Shown here one piece after another: positions 63,755 through 64,000 of a DNA stretch of 64,000 bases. Location: the NCBI RefSeq assembly GCF_005484585.1, contig NZ_CP039435.1:3038001-3102000 (forward strand). The letters run 5' to 3'. The stretch is from Brevundimonas sp. SGAir0440 (GTDB lineage Bacteria; Pseudomonadota; Alphaproteobacteria; Caulobacterales; Caulobacteraceae). The position numbers and the translations under genes were made by a program. The notes below the pieces were generated by a model that was given only the letters and a program-made list of their open reading frames with translations, had not been told where the DNA came from and did not search any database. Position 1 is the stretch's first letter; every line of letters starts with the position of its first letter.

Positions 63755-64000
63755 TCGAAGGCCGTCGTTCGAGCCCTACCGCCATGACACGATGGACAGC
63801 CAGACATCCGATCGCACCATAGCGAAGTCCGTGATTGTTTCACGAGGCCTGGCAGGAACAGGACGGGTTCAGCGAGCCTTTGGGTAAGCCATGACGCTAC
63901 ACCCGCTGCTCGCCGATCGCTTAGAATCCGGTCTCGGCCTGCCCACCTCATCATCCCGCGACGGAAGAGCATTTTCGTGATCGACGCTGAGCAGGTCGTA
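63755..64000. other. window end, no supported gene
   Basis: No frame here has a ribosome binding site and family-like sequence. A GTG at 63978 could begin a gene that runs beyond the window but too little is visible to judge. Confidence 0.5.

Overview
The window is a stretch of high-GC alphaproteobacterial chromosome. Codon use, tightly overlapping ATGA-type gene joints, a GAAC-N7-GAAC SOS box, GGAAC-N16/17-CGTT stress promoters and the mix of protein families suggest the order Caulobacterales, most likely a Brevundimonas-like organism (inference; no rRNA or marker gene is present to prove it). No tRNA, rRNA or CRISPR array was found.

Left part (1-14.5 kb): a truncated S9 peptidase, an exported EreA/ChaN-like protein, and a LuxR-type membrane regulator. 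These are followed by a six-gene minus-strand operon (D-cysteine desulfhydrase, DUF3253, ChrA transporter, Asp/Glu racemase, nucleoside hydrolase, ribokinase). Then come a lipoprotein, a TIGR02587/TIGR02588 membrane pair, a BLUF photoreceptor, and thiC behind a TPP riboswitch.

Accessory island (14.5-17.3 kb): two adjacent genes of clearly lower GC encode a DGQHR/DndB-like protein and a HEPN-motif protein. They are followed by a frameshifted zeta-toxin-like remnant that runs into a palindromic mobile-type repeat. This is the best candidate in the window for an undescribed defence or toxin-antitoxin-like system.

Middle (17.3-37 kb): a DsbA-family protein, a DUF1206 membrane protein and a Crp/Fnr regulator, the last two near copies of a shared TGTCG-N5-CGACA element. 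A FeuN/FeuP/FeuQ-like signalling module lies next to an exported target gene, with 11-bp-phased GTTCAG direct repeats in the shared promoter region. A complete kdp potassium-uptake operon has extra genes in it: a small membrane peptide before kdpF, and a small membrane peptide plus a TorF-type outer-membrane protein between kdpB and kdpC. Then a histone-deacetylase-like hydrolase, a 2'-5' RNA ligase-like protein, and a PAS/LuxR regulator just upstream of a large trimeric autotransporter adhesin.

Right part (41-64 kb): small conserved proteins, a SRAP protein, and SOS-controlled imuA-imuB with no dnaE2 alongside. A general-stress neighbourhood follows (SemiSWEET, DUF3182, alpha/beta hydrolase, DUF2171, HhH protein, three Crp/Fnr regulators, isochorismatase-like hydrolase, manganese catalase, hemerythrin, SRPBCC, zinc alcohol dehydrogenase). 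Several of these have EcfG-type promoters. Embedded in it is a seven-gene overlapping operon of three types of glycosyltransferase, an acyl-CoA-dehydrogenase-like protein, a PIG-L deacetylase and a methyltransferase, probably for an uncharacterised glycoconjugate.
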